Origin: Varroa destructor
Lineage: Eukaryota; Arthropoda; Arachnida; Mesostigmata; Varroidae
Assembly (NCBI RefSeq): GCF_002443255.2
Contig: NW_019211456.1
Location: forward strand, 34,185,608-34,249,607
Reading direction: 5' to 3'
Length of the DNA: 64,000 bases
The translations under genes were made by a program, and so were the position numbers. A model generated the notes under the pieces. The model was not told the DNA's origin. It did not search any database and saw nothing but the letters and a program-made list of their open reading frames with translations. Below, piece after piece: positions 1 through 13,083 of this stretch (positions within the stretch are counted from its first letter, which is position 1; every line of letters starts with the position of its first letter).

Positions 1-560
1 TAACGCACTAATAGTTATTCCACTATGCCAGAACGAAGTGAACCTTAACTTCCAAAATCTTAACGAAGTATTAGGAATATAGGAAATATGAAATGAGGAC
101 ATTTTCCAGAAACTCAGCTGTTTCCCAGATGTAGTAAACAGAGGATATGAAACATAGAAGAGTCTGCTGGCGATATAAACGATCATTTATTTAAGGTTAG
201 GCACTATTGAATTATCTGGTGGCCAGGGAGATGACGACTACATCTAGCAGCTTTAAAGTCCTGTTTACTTATATACGATAAATGTTTTTTCATCTGGTCG
301 AAAGTTATCGATTTCATCGACTCGGCTAATTATTTTTAGTTAGTCTGCTTTCTGATTAGTAACAAGGCCGGTAAAATGTACCCCCAATGTAACAATGTTT
401 TCGCTTACGCCGAACATATGATAATCACATTCTGAACTACGTTACCGAATTCTGTTTCCATCTCTAGCTAGCAAACGTAGTGCCTACCAATCCATGCGTG
501 TGCAAGTACAGTTTGTCTATGCGGATGTATCGCCCTACTTCCTCCTTTTCTCTCTTCGAT
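1..560. other. non-coding, no feature seen
   Basis: AT-rich sequence with no convincing splice-bounded frame on either strand. I see no repeat or RNA gene here. It is followed by a GC-richer patch from about 560 to 920. Confidence 0.5.
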
Positions 561-642
561 GTCGGAGTCACGGGTACCTTAAAGCCGACTCCCTTTGGGT
601 TGAAGGTTCACTTCCGAGAAGAGCACAGGCGCTAGCACAAGT

Positions 643-834
643 TTACACTACTGCATTCGGAGTTCTGCTTCGTCCTCGTCGTACGCCTCTTGTAGCAGCA
701 GCCGCCCACACCAGCGCTGAAAAGAACGGGTATCCAAGCAGGCAGCGCCCTGTGCCCAAATAGCTAACAGCAACCCCTGCCAATGCCAACCCATAGTTCG
801 GAAACGACGGAACGCCAGCGTTTCCGTGCAATCT
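643..834 (-). CDS. candidate exon in a GC-rich patch, product unknown
   Basis: On the minus strand an acceptor-like site (TTATTTACAG, just above 834) opens a frame that runs to a stop at 643. Codons near its start follow an RNY pattern (AAC GCT GGC GTT). The frame has a Gly/Ala/Leu-rich stretch that could be a membrane segment, followed by an Arg-rich tail. A second minus frame, from 902 to 648, is also open and ends in an acidic stretch, so the frame is not settled. The patch 560-920 is clearly richer in GC and CpG than its surroundings, which fits an exon or a promoter. I do not recognise the product. No clear donor is seen before the stop, so this would have to be a terminal exon. It could also be a chance frame. 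Confidence 0.22.
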   Translation of the reverse strand, partial: RLHGNAGVPSFPNYGLALAGVAVSYLGTGRCLLGYPFFSALVWAAAATRGVRRGRSRTPNAVV

Positions 835-1348
835 CTGTAAATAACATCATCCTCTAGAAGCCAGTCCGCTGGTCTCTCCGTAAGGCGGCATGCACGCCTC
901 ACGCGGCCGTGTAGGAACTGCGAGAAAGGGTGACTAATTAATAGGGGCCTTATTAAGAACAGATATAATTACCCGCTGCCACTACTTCGAAGCATTAGGC
1001 GATCCAGCCGGGGAGGCCGACAGACCATAGAAATAGTGTCATAGCAAAATAGTCTTCTGTTCCTCCAACTGGTATTCACTGCTGGTCTATAGGGAAAATG
1101 ACAAGATAGAACCAGTTACGGTAAGTTCACTGTAATTCGGTTTTGTTAACTTTAAGAGAAACCAGTTTACGCTAACGTCGGTTGCATAGAAAGCACCATT
1201 GGTCTTAGCGGTCCAGCGAAGTTCCGATACTGCAGTTTCTCACAAATATCACGCTCTGAACACCCGTGAGATATTGTCCTGATAGGCGTACATTACTATA
1301 AGGGTACGCCAGCCAATTTTTTTTTATATCTCTATGCTGTTCATTTGA

Positions 1349-1350
<2 letters not shown>
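835..1350. other. non-coding, no feature seen
   Basis: No supported gene. A donor-like GGTAAGT occurs near 1127 but no matching upstream exon is convincing. Confidence 0.5.

Positions 1351-1384
<34 letters not shown>
1351..1384. repeat. (TA)17 microsatellite
   Basis: Uninterrupted TA dinucleotide repeat, the first of nine such tracts in the window. Perfect repeats of this length are usually polymorphic. Confidence 0.97.
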
Positions 1385-1387
<3 letters not shown>

Positions 1388-4300
1388 TTTACTACATACA
1401 GCACGTAATGTGTATCACATTGGCAAAATCTTATCAATCTTATTCAACTTTTCTATTTGTCTCTTTATCCAGTCAAGCTAATTCCTAATCGGTTAGGATA
1501 AGGAGTACAGAAACTTTTTTTTTGTTGGCCTAGATGCGTTCTTTGAAGCTTCGGCAGAAGATATTATTCTAACCCAACTTGGTCAGCTTTGTTTATGAGA
1601 TATTTGTAAGTCTATGCAATTTAAGCCCTTTTAAGGTAAAAAAAAAGGCCACCAAACCGGCATATTTGTTAATACGCTAGAATCTACGAAGGACAGAGTG
1701 GCATGTTTCACAAGCGGCCCAGCCAGTGAAATCCCCGCCATTAGGTAAACGTGCATGATTCGGTAGTTTGTTTACAATAATGATAATACGAATACGTCTA
1801 ACGTCTACGGCGACGGCGACAACGGCAGTACTACTCTGTTCGAGAGTGGAACGTACAACTGTTTATTTGTGTAGTTCAAAATTTCGATGTTGATCCGAGT
1901 TCCGATGTTGATGTTGTTCCCCTTACCTCGTTGCTATTATCAGACGTATTTAAAAAAGTAATCGATTACTTTTTGCACTCGTCGCCTGAAAATCCACAGT
2001 AGAAAGCACTTAGTGTAAGGCTCCGTTCGCGGTTATTTCAAGTTCGAACTCTGGACCCATTCAATGGCAAAAAGGGAGCCCCAAAAGACAACGGGTGTTT
2101 TGTCATCGAACGCTGTGTAGATGATGTCGACGAGCTCCAGTTCAATATAAAAACTGCATTTTCCGTACAACCTATTGGATAAATAATTTATTTAAATTGG
2201 TTATACGGAATGTAAGAATGAAGGGTGTGGTAGTGTTAAAAATCATAATCAGAAAGAATAGATAGAACTTTGAGTGAAAGGTCAAACGTGACTATTTTTT
2301 GCAGACAAGCCATATATTAAATCCGAGCAAAAGTTAAAGAGCTTTTACTTAGCGCATAATTTTTGTCTGAGTCTATTTTTCTCCTCTGGCTTAAATACGA
2401 TAATTTTTGGTTTGCATCTTATTCATACGCAGAGTTATTTTGACTTGATGCTAGAAGAGTGAGCCAGCCGATGTAGTGGCAACTATCCCAGCTAATTTTA
2501 TCTTATATTTTTCTGTTTCGGTCTTTTGCCCAACGTGTCTGTTATTTTCGTCAATATCTTCGAATACATTTCACATATCTGTAATACTCTTTTTGCTATT
2601 TAGTCGCTTGTGCTTCACGCAAAGCTTCACTTGTGTTGCCGCTCAAAGGCCACGTAGAGTCCGCCGACCCTGTCTAGCACTCTAACTGTCGGCATAGGAG
2701 CAGAAGTTTATCGTTCGACAATAACATCTGATACGGCACCATATCACACCAGGTCCAGACAGTTACGCTCCATAAAGCATTTGCATATATTTCATCTCCT
2801 CGACATTTGATTTGCGAGTAGCAAATATATGGTCGGGCTATCACTGTCACGGGTATAAGAGCAAGTGGCTAGAGTACACTAAATGAAAAACAAAAACAAA
2901 AAAAACAACAAAAAAAATAAAAACCCACAGTGTGACAAGTCACGTATCAGCTAGCTATACGTGCGTATTTTCATATCTGATGTGAAGAAGATATGAACCG
3001 AGGTGTTTTTGTCTTCACCAATCGGCCGTTAGATTTTTACCACCATTTAATCAGGCATCACAGAAAACCAAAAAATCCTTATTTAGCACGTTCAGCAATA
3101 TAAGTCTTTGTCACCGACAAATTCGAGAAATCTTCGGAAACAAATTGATACCTATATAGCCCAGGAAGATCTGGCAAAAATTCCAATTACAACAATATCA
3201 CTAGATTGAATAGCAGACCAAACTCGATCACGGCGGTAGACAAATTACCTTTGGAATGCAGTGGACCCCTGCCTATATAGTTCTATCCACGGCAGCACTT
3301 ACCTTCCAGCGCTATCAATACGGGGGTGCAACTCACTACTCCCAAATATCCCCCCAATCAAGGTAAACATCGACACAGGGAGACGACTAACCCAACCGAG
3401 ACAATTTTCTGTCAAGGGCTGACGTTTTCCGGCTATTTTCTATTATTTACGATATTTCATTAAGTTACATAAGGTGAGGGCCAATCTGATTAGGTCAGCT
3501 GGTCCTTTCCAATACCCCTGGATAAATGTTATCGTGTCGTGGTCGACATATACAATATTAACCTAAAATTCGTAGTTTATTGGAAGTACCCAACCCGATA
3601 ACTGCGTTCTAGCTAATCACGTTACGGCCACTGTCTTTACGAGACTTTATAGAAGACCTAAAAAGGAGATTTCGTCTACGTGTATGTGATAGTGGATCCT
3701 CTAAAACGGGCGCTTGATGGGTGAAACCTAAAGAGACTCCCCCAGACAAAATCGTCACACAGTGATGCGGCATGCTGTTTATTCGATTTGATCCTTACCT
3801 TATAATAAAGAAAAGAGCACACGCTGAAGTAAAACACGACCAGATCTCTATACATGCCGCCACGCAGCTCATCGTCCTTCCGTCGCTTTCCCAGGTGTTC
3901 CCCCTTGCATTTCCCTAGTCCATTCACTACATCGATATATTTCGTATATTTTACAAAGGAAACAATTTAGATGCATATTTTCTATTTGTCTTTTTTTCAT
4001 AATTGTACATATATACACACAAGTAATCTAGGTGCTAAATAAACCTATATATTTACAACAATCATAGCCCCAGAAACAACTTATCAGCGAAACCTTATCC
4101 CATGTACTCATTAGGTGACAAGGCCATTACATCATACTATGTAATCGGTTAAGCACAGCCAGACCCATAATAGATGGCAAAATGGATGTATGCCTTTCAA
4201 TATCTAGTAGATATTGTGGGTTTTAGCCTAAACGTCTGCTCACAGTTACCAAGAGTAAACAAGTATCACTGCTTTCTGAATGAACGATTCTTAATCGGGG

Positions 4301-6069
4301 ATTGCATAGCCACCACTTATACCGCTCCTTTCTTATCCTTCGATTGATTCTACGTCGAAGGGTTTCAGTCGAAACGTAATGCTGAGTTACAGATCCAGGC
4401 CGCAGCTGGGTATTCTTATCCCTGATGTACTTTGAAAATGAGTACGTAACCGCTGTTCCGTGCTTGATACCCAAATGACATGTGCATACCAGACTCTAAC
4501 ACCGTTTTAAACAATGGAGAAAAAAATACGTCTGATCAAAGTCAGCCATCTATATTATTCGTTATATTTAATTAATCGAATTAATTTTAGATAAAAGCTG
4601 GATCAAATGTATTTACGCAATTAGAACGAAGTCGACGAGTTTATATGGGGCCGTTCCAGCAGCGCAAATGGGGCTAGGTCAAATAGGGTCAAAAGCGACT
4701 GTCATTGAAGAAAATGCGGTAGTAGTTCGTCTGTCATCACCGCATAGTGGAGCCTCTGCTAGCCACCGGGACCTAATCAGTGTTAAATTTACAGGAACAT
4801 TAAGGTTTGAACGAACTTAACTCGAAATAAGTGGCGCATTTGCTAATTGTAAGCTCATATATGATGACCTAGGATTGGAGTGAAATCTAGGCTTATTGAA
4901 GTAAGATTTATTCCATTTTTTTCTACAGGTTCGTGGTTATTGATGCACCTGCTAGAAGGCCATTCGCCAAGCCAATATGGGACACATCCCATGTAATCCT
5001 GGTTGGCTAATCTACGACTGAGACAAGGACAACACATGGTGACCACACGATCTGATCCTACGACTTGAATTTATGGTGTACGGGGCAAAGTTCTAGATGA
5101 TTACTATTGCCCAAGAAATTTTTGCTCGTAATTAACTAAGAAAAATGAAAGCGGCTGATGTTTACATTCAAACATGCGCTTTAAGTGACATATGCTGAAA
5201 CTGAGTTTAATTCGTTGTTTGCAAGCCCGTTGTTCTCGACCAGCTTCCTCTCTTTTCATAAAAACCCCTAACTTCAGATTATGCACACGTTTTCTGTGCA
5301 CTATTATATTTCTCGCTAATTCTGAGCTAGTTACCGCAGTCAGCATTTTAATATCTGCACACGAAGCAAATTCGGTTTTGGGATGGGCTTTTGCATATAA
5401 TGGTCGTACACAAAGATATAATCTATAAAACGGCCCAACTAAAGTCGAGTGACGGGCCATGCTAATGAAAGCCAAGGATTGAGAGGCACAAGAATAGCTA
5501 ATTTTAGAAATGAGTTGATGATTTTCGGCGCAGATAATTGAGCTTTTTTCGAATCAGTTGAGAAAGTGTGTCGGAGATTTGTGTGCTATGGACGTGAGGG
5601 AAAAATTTTTCTGTCCCGATGTGTTTACAATAACCTTGAGTTGGGTCTATTTAAATGCACATACGGTGTACGCGCAAGGTACGTGATTAAATAAAGAAAT
5701 TTACGACCTTGTTGCTGTCTCTTGATAACAACAACCCTGCAAAATTCATCTTATTCAGCTTTGAGCATAGTGAAGTGTTAAACGAAGGCTAATATAGAAG
5801 TAGAATAATATGAAGTTACTGAATACGTATTGGTCGTTTTTCTGGTTAGATTCATGTGTTGTCAAAAAATTTTGACCTTTTTTCCAGCTAGATGGCTTCA
5901 AGTTTACATATTTCGGGCAATATGGGTCGTACCATGTTGGTGTTGTCATATAAAAATGGATTTGAGAACAGTAGATGTGCTAATTTTGCTAGAATGCTTT
6001 CGTCTAGATTTAAGACTTTTGAAAATTTGCTAAAAATCTATAATTTGGCATGACAAAAGCACAAGTATT
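1385..6069. other. long non-coding stretch
   Basis: No gene that I can defend. An A-rich low-complexity stretch lies at 2881-2927. A 123-codon minus frame (5104-5475) has no recognisable domain and is within chance length. A good acceptor (long T run then CCAG) ends at 5888 and is followed by about 20 open plus-strand codons to a TAA near 5950. No donor follows, and it sits just upstream of the mariner remnant, so I do not call it. Confidence 0.4.
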
Positions 6070-6770
6070 ATCTACATATATGTGCTGTTTATGGTGAACG
6101 TGGTAATCAATTAATTACGGAAGAGCTAATGGAGCTACAACGGGTCGCGACGATTTCGTCAAGGAACTGGGCACCTACCATTGAACAGTTTCAAATCATC
6201 TGAATGAGAAATGGGAAAAACTCATTGTCCAAATGTATTTCTATCTGCAGAGCTCTAAAGAGTAGGACCACTTTCAACGTAGTTGACTACGGATGATGAA
6301 AACGGATCGAATACGATATGAAGAAAAGCCCAAATGTGCTTAACAGACAGAATAACGCCGAACATGGTGTGCTTGATTGGATTGGAAGGGTATTATGCGT
6401 TATGAATTGTTGTCACTCGGTCGGACGGTTGATTCTGACATCTCGAACTCTGTCAACGATTAACAACAAGCCATCAAACCAAAATTAATGGATCGAACAA
6501 CCAGGTCATTATAACCATGCTCGACCTTGCTTGCCGGCCAAAAATTCTTCAAGGGGAAATTTTAATGATTTTACTGTGTGGTCCGGATCTTTCGTCTTCT
6601 GTGAAGTTCCACTAGTGCTGTTAGTTTAGTTTCTACGGGACGATGCAGAAATCACTCGTCACTATTTTTCGTTTAAGAACTCCAAGAGTGCTAGGGTCGT
6701 GGAATTGTAGAGTACCAAAGAAAAAAATAGCAGGAAGCCATCGATCGAAATATTGCACGTCTCGTTTAGT
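6070..6770 (+). mobile_element. decayed mariner-family transposase remnant
   Basis: Mariner elements are DNA transposons of the Tc1/mariner superfamily. Their transposase cuts and pastes the element at TA sites using a D,D34D triad. Here transposase blocks appear in the right order but in shifting frames. Near 6084 there is an AVYGER-like block from the N-terminal domain. Around 6202-6290 there is the ELNEK-like linker followed by a decayed GDEKW catalytic block, then a WDWKG/YELL-like block near 6370-6420. A QQAIKPKL-like stretch follows near 6465, and a degraded copy of the NARPH second catalytic block near 6517 reads HARPC. A C-terminal block near 6690-6765 resembles RRGI...W..AID.NG.YF. 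Several in-frame stops and frame breaks are present. The DNA-binding domain is mostly missing between the first two blocks, so this copy is dead and internally deleted. No terminal inverted repeats were located. Confidence 0.72.
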
Positions 6771-7952
6771 CATATTGGCGTGACAGAGGCAAAAAAAAAA
6801 AATGTTTGTTCTTATTTTAGTTTCAAACGGCTAATACTATTTTGGTAGCCCAAAATGCACTAAGCAGCCAGTAAAAACACTTTGACAACATAATAAAAAA
6901 TGATGAGTTCCAGTCTTTCACCATAAGTGACGGTTGAGACAGAATTTTATCTAGTACGTGGAAATCAGCTCTTCGAATAAAAGTACACTCTCCGACGGTG
7001 CGTGACAAAACAGTCACGCTTGTTGCTCATGAATTTTGCCCCACAAAAAGTCGATAGATGTTACTTTGTGCAGAATTCATAAACTACATGTCGAAACTAA
7101 ATCGAAAAACGCGCAGATAACGTTTTCATTCGACTGACATTCATATTGAGGATTGAGGTGATGTCCTAAGCAAAACGCTAACGCTTGTAGTAAATGTCCA
7201 AGAACATGGGGTGCCAACGTGCCCCCCGTTGAGTTTCACATTCGTCTAAGAATTGCCTTTTTTATTTTATCTTTCCAGACCAGGTCTGAAACGGACACTC
7301 TACCACTCTTTCTTTTTTAAACTGCCAGTCACGGCAAGCCATAATAAATTTCAGTGCAATAGTTTCTAGAGTCGATGGTACATTCTTCGAGATCTTACCG
7401 TCTTATTTTGGTGCAATAACAAGGTAAACCAGGGAAATGTAACCATGCCTATTTAATGACTATCTCCACTAGGAGGCTCCTTACAGACAATCATGCATTC
7501 GATGCAACCCTTTACAGACTATTAATGTAGCGCAAGTGCGAAGAGCAATTGGCTGATTACGAAGGACATTTTTATTAGTACCATGTAAAACAGAAGCGTC
7601 GCAATCGTCAGCACGCGCAACCAAAAACAATGTACAAACAACTGTACTAAGTAACCCCTAAAATAGGTTTTGTATACACAAGTCGAAGACCATCGCTTCA
7701 CCCACCAACATCATCAATTTCTTCGACAGTACGATGCCCTTTCAAATTCTTCCACGACCCTTTACACTGTTTGTCGATGCGTCGTGGCCGTGTCGTCTGC
7801 CTGCGGTCTGCCCCTTCGCTTTATCGGCCAGGGCCCATCTGGCGACGAAGGCTAAGTCCATTCGATTTTTCAACGCCCTTGTTCGGCACTGCTGTCTGCT
7901 TCTGTGCCAGTGGCATTAGCTGGCGTCATTCCTCAGTCCCCCTGCTTCTTAC
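6771..7952. other. non-coding, one weak exon candidate
   Basis: Mostly no feature. A very good acceptor (pyrimidine run then TTTCCAG) ends at 7278 on the plus strand. It is followed by 29 open codons to a TAG at 7367-7369, rich in Phe, Lys and Ser. This could be a small terminal exon or chance; no upstream partner was found. Sequence becomes GC-richer from about 7700. Confidence 0.3.
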
Positions 7953-8440
7953 CCCAATTCCCACTGAGCGAAGATAAACGGAGGAACTAGAGGATAGCGA
8001 GTGAAAGAAAGACGGTGTTTTGAGATGGCGTAGTCAGCGAGCGGCACAGTGGCTCGCGCGGACCTAACCGAACGCTGCGGAGAAGACCATTGGCGGCGAT
8101 GGCTTGTGATGATCCCCGGTGGTGCGTGCAGAGCGAGCAAGAAAGAGGCTACTGATCTCCAGCGCGTCGGTCCTGCTGCTGCTGCCGTAGCGGTTGACTG
8201 GTTCTGAAGCGCTGTGTCGCTATTTGTGTCCTGTTTGTGGGCCTGTGGATGGCATGGCAATGAAGAACGAGAAGCAGACTGAGAACGTAAAGATGCGATA
8301 GCTAACGGAAAAGCAGACGTTGCTGGCCTCCGTTTTGCCACGCCCCTCCGTTTGTCTTTCAAACCGGAAGCTGCTAAATCCAATATCCTTCAGTCTGCCT
8401 GTCTCTCTCTCTCTCTCGCTCTCGCTCTCCCTCTTCCACT
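7953..8440 (-). promoter_or_regulatory. CpG-rich segment, candidate promoter / first exon on minus strand
   Basis: About 500 bases markedly richer in GC and CpG than the flanks. Read on the minus strand, the upstream edge is a GAGA-type purine tract (the CT repeat at 8397-8433 on +). The downstream edge is a strong donor, GTAAGA, with GT at 7951-7952. A minus-strand frame of about 144 codons runs through it, and its stop codon overlaps the donor itself, as expected if the frame is exonic up to the splice site. That frame has no early ATG, so the segment may be 5' UTR rather than coding. Composition is Ala/Ser/Arg-rich with no domain. GAGA tracts and CpG density are common at arthropod promoters; the call is inference. 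Confidence 0.33.
8397..8433. repeat. CT-rich (GAGA-type) simple repeat
   Basis: Run of CT dinucleotides broken by CGCT units. It sits at the edge of the CpG-rich segment. It may be a GAGA-factor-like site or a plain microsatellite. Confidence 0.85.
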
Positions 8441-9982
8441 CGCTAGCTGCAATATTGAGGTTCGTTTGAAGTTTACGTCGTGAACGTAAATGGCACTATT
8501 CGCGCGCCCAGTTGGACTTTCCGTTACCACATCGCTGATATGTCATCGGTTTAAAAGTGAGTGGACCAAGCAGGAAAAGCCAATTCTATAGGGTAGCAAT
8601 CATCACACACTCATTATCAAATGATAGTATGAAAGTTTATGCGTGTGTCTTTGGTTGCTGTCGATGGAAGAATGATCGTATGGCGCGCATATCGATTTGT
8701 CGCCGTGTGTGTTTTTGCAAAGCAGATTATGAACAGACGTTCTTAAACACCCCATAAATGGTCCGATGCGGTCCGGACGGCAGCAGCCTTGAACTTTGAA
8801 GAGGGAATTTAGGAACTGGGGTCGGGTTGAAGGCTGCTCATGTTAGTAAACCTTGAGGCCACATTTGTAGGCGCACTCATCCACCACGAAGTAAAATTGA
8901 CTTAGTGCGTCGTATGAAAACAAACAACCATCCTATTTATTTTCTCTTTGTAAGCATATTGGGATCTGCATCTGTCTAGGGAGCATACTAGCGTATTTTA
9001 TGAAGTGTGTGAGAATTTCCTCAGCTTTCTACGAATAAGGTCGCCGCGTTTTTTCGAATCAACTGGCTTTTGTTAACTTATCATGAATAGGTATAGATGA
9101 CATTTAGGCCGTCTTTGTTTAAATCCTATTGCAGAAGACGACGGCTATATATATAGCACCCATCAACGGTGAAATTCATCGGTAATTGACTATTTATTTT
9201 TTCTTAAGATCACCAAACATTATATATATGTGTTTATTGCACTGTGTTAGGTTGAAGTGCAAATGCAGAACAAAAAGATTGTAAGTAACACAAAATAGCC
9301 GAATAGGCATAATAAAATTTAGGGTCAGGGCTTGCGGTTATACCTTAAATATGAATGCATTTTACCTATGCATCTAGTGAAAGTTGAAAACTTGTGCTAT
9401 AAGCTTTTTTACACAAATCGGGTGTAACTTCTAGATTGTACGTCGGATATACTCTATTAGCTCCAATCGTAGAACATTTGGTTTTTTAAGCATTGCTTTT
9501 TAGGATATCCTGAAAGAATAGTTCAGTCACATAAATAGGACTATGACAACGCTACGAGAAACTGTGCCACAGTGCGGCATTTGAAATGCGCAATAATAAA
9601 TAGTAGCACTTCGTTAGAACCAACCGGTTTTGAACCAGGATGTCCAATGTCTACCAAAACGAATTTTTTAACCTGTTTCCGTAAAAAAAAACATCAACGG
9701 TTAAGAAACGGGCTAGGTTAGGTCGAAAGTTTTTTCAGGTGTTTTAAAACCCTGAACAACATCGAACCAAAAGAGTCTTCCAGTACCGTACCGTACGGTA
9801 TACGGTGATTGTTGGACCAACTAGCTTTGTAAAAGAGATCGATGAGTCCGATCCTTCCACTCATGTATACAATAAACGTATTCCCTCGTATCTTTTACGA
9901 ACAGCGTTTCACGCAAACAGAATAAAAGTTTATAGAGAAAGTTTAACGAAATTCATACATTAGGTGTGCATGACCCTTTATA
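8441..9982. other. non-coding, no gene seen
   Basis: No supported exon. A 12-base perfect palindrome (TACCGTACGGTA) lies near 9788. Two adjacent TTAGG-like units near 9715 are too few to be telomeric. Confidence 0.45.
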
Positions 9983-10005
9983 ATATATATATATATATAT
10001 ATATA
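9983..10005. repeat. (AT)n microsatellite
   Basis: Perfect AT dinucleotide tract of about 11 units. Confidence 0.95.
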
Positions 10006-13000
10006 ATAGAAGGCATAAATACTCTAGGAATTGTTACGTACTGTGCACATAATTACAGGCGAATAAAGCGTTCCACTTACAAATAACTTTTGTCTTTCTT
10101 GGCTTGCTACTTGAAAGTAATAATCTCAACCATTCCTGGTAATGGGTCCAGCCCTATATCTCCATGTATATAACAGCTGCCTTATATAACATTATTCAGA
10201 TAAATCTCGATACAAAAAATCGATATATAAAAATTCTCGAAAACTTATATTTCCTTATACCGCACTTGATATTTCGCGCTGTTGTCCGATATAAATACAT
10301 ATGCCAAATATTTAAGTGTGTGGATATATTTGTAGTTTCTATTCATAACATATATAATCAGGACCACGACGAGAACAATAGGTATCTGCAAGATCGTATA
10401 CATCTCAGCGTTTCCAAGAAATGCGTCGGAGCTCCTTACAGGGCTATAACCTTTTTTTAGCTAGCGTGCAATTTGTATCTGACTTCGTACAAGATGATCA
10501 CTCCTCTTAAAGCTTTCTGAGTCTGAAACAGCCAAGTCTGACTTTTCCTTCACAAATGAATTAAGCAGTGAGTTCACTGTACTCCAATGATATTGTTTCG
10601 GCTGTCTTATGTGCTCTATTAGGTACGTAGTGCTTCCACAACCGCATAGTATATTGATGCGGTCATGTATAAAGTAAGACGTTTGTTATTCGAAACATGT
10701 TTCTAACACCCTTCTAAATTTCGAGATGCGTTTTATTAAAAAGATCGTCATTAGGTTATTAAATATGGCCCAGCCTATTCAAGCTAGCGGCCGCATCTAT
10801 GTCCTGTACCGATGTTAGACATCCTATCAGATGGGTGGCTTTCAACGCGAAACGAAGTGCGCCTATACCCGAATTTCAACCCAGACGACCCTGGGTTCCC
10901 TGAAATTAGCACGCATATCTCTTGTTTTTAAGCTGCTTCCAACAATATCTTGATATAGAAATTCACCTCGGCGCTCGTAAAAAATAACAATGGCGACGTG
11001 CGGTTATTCAGTGAGTGGCTTGCTCGCTTATTGTAGGCGTTATGGAAGTTTAGGAAAGTAACTATCGATGCGATTACGCATACGTCATCTTATATATGAT
11101 TATACATTGGCTTGTATTATTTACGTGCCGTAAAATCTACACGCCGTTGGACGTATACGAAAGAACACGCTGACAACTTGATAGTACTACATTTGGAAAT
11201 TAACTTATGCTATATTCGCCTTTATCGCAAGTACACTTCGTACTTGCGAATGAAACGAGCTAATGACAACAACTCCAGCCTTTATCAACGGACTCCTGTT
11301 AAAGGAGAAGGAGGTCGGCCATTGAATGGTTTGACACGCGTTTCATACAAATGAAACGTGGACCAAATCCAGTTCACACACAGAGATCTCGTACTTATCT
11401 AGTCAATGAGATTCATTTACATAATTTGATCGCAGGGATAGACTCAGATGCCCCATCGTGGTCTAGCCGCCGGATGTGACCAAGGTTGTTGGGGTATGTG
11501 TGTGAATGGCCGTGGTCTTCCCTGGCGACCTCTATAATCCGAAAATCTTTGGAGAGGGTCACCATTCTGGAGACCTTAAGACGCTAACAAATTTCTATGT
11601 TGCGTGATCTGGGTGGTAGGCACCTCGTAAATAGAACAAATCGGAGAAGACACGGGGCCGGATGACAACGACGACACTGAAACTGGGTGGGGAAGCGGGT
11701 GTTCTCCTCGGGTCTGGGCACTAAGTGGCTGGCTTATTCGATAGGATTTACGTGCAGCGAGCTGTACGGTAGAGTACGTATAGTACGATAGTTTTACGTG
11801 ATTTGAAGAAAAACGGTATTCCTATTTACGGCGGCATCGTCTTATTCATTTGAACGCGTAGATGTGCTATGATATGTACTTACGGTAACGTTTATATTTG
11901 TAAGTATGCAGATTTGAATATATTTTTTTGCATTCGCAAGGTTTTGATGAGATGTTTCTTTGACGAAAAAGATCAGTTTTAATTATTAAAAAAATATTTT
12001 TTTGACAGGCCGTTTAGTTAACGTCACTGTTCCACAATGAAAATGGCTCTATTTGCTTTCGTGGAAATGGCACACGCTAAATGAAGCCTTCATCTCGACA
12101 AATTGCGAGGCGCTCAACGACACCGTTTTCCTCTCACGCATCTTTCGTTCTCAAATTAAGCTTCAGAGAGCAACAAAAAACCTGTCTGTTCAATCTAAAA
12201 TTAATTTTAAACACGGTACAGAGAAACGATTATACCTATTTATGTTAGTTAGTAATACTAGTAATAGAGTCCTAAAGTACTCTGTTGAATCTATATTTCT
12301 AAAATGATTCTGTCTTGTCTTATGCAGGCAGTCACTGGCCAACCAAATAAGGCCACCTAAAATTTTACACAGCGTCGAGTTTGGTCGAAAACAGCCTTGC
12401 ACCCGGACTAAATATTCACGTGTGACTTCATCTTCTGCAAAGCTGCTTCCCTTTGCATCGTGCTGATGACGCACGTGACGATACTTCTGCTATAGAAGCA
12501 CATTGAAAATCTGGTGAAAGAAAAGGTACTCAACTCGGTATAATGTGCTTCATATACACTTTAACATCATCCGTCACCTTTAACATGCTCATACTTGGAA
12601 CACTGTATGCCTGAACCGCCATAAGATGCTCGAGATTTCCTCTCCGATTCTGACTCGCCTTATGATAGAGCAGTATACGTCTTCAATCGGATTAGGGTCG
12701 GCAAAATTTTCAAACCATAGTAGAAGCACAATACAATTAGCAGTAGAGACACGTTTTGCTCTATAACAAAGTGATACCGCTAGATGGAAGTGGCGGCCAA
12801 CGGTTTTATCTTGCTCAGATGTTTGACCCGCTGAATCGCGGGACTTGTGGGGAAAATCTTGCACCATTAACCAAAATCTCAAAATTCAAATTATCTGAAA
12901 ACGTACTCTTTCCTAGACATTTAACTTTAGAACTGTTTAACCCACTTGATCAGCGTATACATTTGTGTACTGTATAGCTATGCCTGCAGAGCTGGTTTAC

Positions 13001-13065
13001 GATAGCTAAGTCCGTTCATTTGCATTGTGTCGGAGGGTTTTTATGAACTTAATGACCCTGCGTTC
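10006..13065. other. non-coding with a few coding-like patches
   Basis: An acceptor-like AATCAG near 10359 is followed by about 33 open plus codons to a TAG near 10460. A GC-rich patch at about 11440-11745 contains a plus frame (about 11632-11745) with a strongly acidic Asp/Glu/Gly/Thr run and RNY codons, but no clean splice sites. Neither is called as a gene. The rest shows nothing. Confidence 0.35.
11225..11249. repeat. perfect 10-bp hairpin, 5-nt loop
   Basis: The arm TCGCAAGTAC at 11225-11234 and its exact reverse complement at 11240-11249 flank the loop ACTTC. No run of T follows, so it is not an obvious terminator. Confidence 0.9.
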
Positions 13066-13083
13066 TTTTTTTTTTTTTTTTTT
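13066..13083 (+). repeat. T18 homopolymer
   Basis: Run of 18 T. On the minus strand it is an A18 run, with no adjacent retroposed gene recognised. Confidence 0.95.

Noticed and set aside
5104..5475. 123-codon minus-strand open frame
   Set aside because: No domain, AT-rich, no splice signals or upstream partner.
8397..8433. Repeat cluster considered as a CRISPR array
   Set aside because: A simple CT repeat without spacers; no direct-repeat and spacer pattern exists anywhere in the window.
9710..9725. TTAGG-like repeat suggesting an arthropod telomere
   Set aside because: Only two imperfect units.
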